From the NCBI RefSeq assembly GCF_900103185.1, contig NZ_FNJD01000018.1:1-64000 (forward strand): 64,000 bases of DNA, read 5' to 3'. The notes beneath the pieces were generated by a model. That model was not told the DNA's origin. It was given only the letters and a program-made list of their open reading frames with translations, and searched no databases. Position numbers and translations under genes: made by a program. The stretch is from Sulfitobacter litoralis. GTDB taxonomy: Bacteria > Pseudomonadota > Alphaproteobacteria > Rhodobacterales > Rhodobacteraceae. Shown piece after piece: positions 63,263-64,000 of this stretch. Numbering within the stretch: position 1 is the stretch's first letter; each line of letters begins with the position of its first letter.

Positions 63263-63592
63263 ATGCATTATTTCTGGCTGATGATCGCCATCGTGACCGA
63301 AACCCTGGGCACCAGCGCGCTGCAAGCCTCGCAACAATTTACGCGTTTATGGCCGTCTGTCGCGGTCGTCGTGTGCTATGCGGTCTCCTTTTACCTGATG
63401 GGGCTGACGCTCAAGGTGATGCCGGTGGGCATTGTCTATGCGATCTGGTCGGGGCTGGGTATCGTGTGTATCGCGGGCATCGGCTATATCGTGTTCGGTC
63501 AAAAGCTCGACCTTGCGGCCGTTTTGGGCCTGTCGATGATCATCAGCGGCGTGCTGGTCATTCATCTATTTTCCAACAGCTCCACCCATTAA
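63263..63592 (+). CDS. SMR family efflux protein (EmrE/QacE-like)
   Basis: A 109-residue, four-helix small multidrug resistance protein. The essential membrane-embedded glutamate is Glu13 in LMIAIVTETLGTSALQAS, and VYAIWSGLGIV carries the conserved Trp and Gly residues of helix 3. Exports cationic compounds or guanidinium in exchange for protons; specificity not determinable. GGGGG lies about 12 bp before the ATG. Confidence 0.9.
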   Translation: MHYFWLMIAIVTETLGTSALQASQQFTRLWPSVAVVVCYAVSFYLMGLTLKVMPVGIVYAIWSGLGIVCIAGIGYIVFGQKLDLAAVLGLSMIISGVLVIHLFSNSSTH

Positions 63593-63661
63593 GCGACCCC
63601 GCTCGGGAACCCGGCACCGCATTCAGGCGTTAGCGTATGACGCAACCACCGAAAGTGCCTC

Positions 63662-64000
63662 ATGCTCGATTCTTTAAGCTCCGTTTGGGGCACCCTGCCC
63701 GACCCTTTGCGCAACCAGCTTGAAGGGTACGCCGTCGGGTTCTGGAGCGTGCTGCCGCAACTTATTTTGTCGATTGTTTTCCTTTGTTTTCTCTGGGTCG
63801 TCGTTCGCATTGTGCAGGCTATCGTGCCGGGCGTGCTGCGCCGCGCCCGTATGCGTCGGTCGCTTGTCGATGTCATCATGATGCTGATTATCGTGGGGAT
63901 GTGGCTGTTTGGCGTGTTAATCGCCGTCACCATCGCCTTTCCCACCATCACCCCCGGCAAGGCGCTGACTGCATTGGGTGTGGGCGGTGTGGCCATCGGC
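63662..64000 (+). CDS. MscS-family mechanosensitive channel, N-terminal part
   Basis: An ATG at 63662 opens a frame that runs off the window for 113 codons. It has one N-terminal helix (VLPQLILSIVFLCFLWVVVR), a basic loop (RRARMRRSLVD), a second helix (MMLIIVGMWLFGVLIAVTIA) and then GKALTALGVGGVAIG, the glycine- and alanine-rich start of the pore helix typical of MscS. It is incomplete here, so the soluble vestibule domain cannot be seen. Confidence 0.8.
   Translation, partial: MLDSLSSVWGTLPDPLRNQLEGYAVGFWSVLPQLILSIVFLCFLWVVVRIVQAIVPGVLRRARMRRSLVDVIMMLIIVGMWLFGVLIAVTIAFPTITPGKALTALGVGGVAIG

Noticed and set aside
1-64000. CRISPR arrays, prophage genes or integrative-element attachment sites
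   Set aside because: No regularly spaced repeats, phage structural genes or tRNA-end duplications were seen; the tRNA genes are intact with no integrase nearby.

Overview
This window looks like chromosome from a marine Rhodobacterales (Roseobacter-group) alphaproteobacterium. The support is: GC-rich coding sequence; Shemin-pathway 5-aminolevulinate synthase; a TakP-like TRAP transporter; a group-2 (fused AB) Mrp/Pha antiporter operon; CCA-encoding tRNA genes; and an iscR-desulfurase-sufBCDS island whose IscR has a single cysteine. Genus is not assigned. Nearly all sequence is dense, intact, core-like coding DNA with many 1-4 bp start/stop overlaps. The clearly mobile or accessory parts are an IS256-type transposase remnant at the left edge and a cytosine methyltransferase/GIY-YIG nuclease pair at 29.7-31.4 kb.

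Layout. 0-4.5 kb: transposase tail, osmC, an M48 protease, an rRNA methyltransferase coupled to a PIN-domain protein, a lipoprotein and a small unknown protein. 4.5-9.4 kb: glnE, two small membrane-associated genes behind a twin 21-bp palindrome, and the N-end-rule transferase bpt. 9.4-16.4 kb: a three-gene TRAP transporter and a divergent NarL-type two-component system. 16.4-19.1 kb: acetolactate synthase ilvBN behind an unlisted 20-residue leader peptide and a complete attenuator. 19.1-22 kb: a small unknown protein, an XRE regulator with a 28-bp dyad, and an amidase. 22-29.7 kb: prfB, PBP1A, an AMIN-type amidase, an aminotransferase and two tandem DsbA/ScsC-like genes. 29.7-35.3 kb: the methyltransferase/nuclease pair, ispG, rodZ-like and hemA. 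35.6-43.6 kb: an M20 peptidase, two tRNA-Asp genes and the mnhAB-C-D-E-F-G operon. 43.8-48.4 kb: rlmE, ppx/gppA and a one-carbon cluster (PF13769-type protein, MetF-like reductase, methyltetrahydrofolate methyltransferase). 48.5-50.7 kb: a 7TM histidine kinase and tRNA-Arg. 50.7-59.4 kb: the Fe-S assembly island on the minus strand. 59.5-64 kb: a hydrolase, a small protein, an HD phosphohydrolase, icd, YitT, an SMR exporter and the start of an MscS channel.

How the parts work together. The ilv leader couples branched-chain aminoacyl-tRNA supply to acetolactate synthase expression. The TRAP genes and the adjacent kinase/regulator form a plausible uptake-plus-sensing unit for organic acids. The iscR-suf island supplies Fe-S clusters, probably under IscR control; a TTAGAACC element found at the iscR promoter recurs upstream of hemA. 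The one-carbon cluster can take methyl groups from a corrinoid carrier onto tetrahydrofolate and oxidise them.

No wholly new multi-gene system is proven here. The strongest non-obvious signals are the ilv attenuator, the methyltransferase/GIY-YIG pair, the shared TTAGAACC element, the twin palindrome before the DUF2852-like gene, and a two-tier RNA hairpin before the 7TM kinase.
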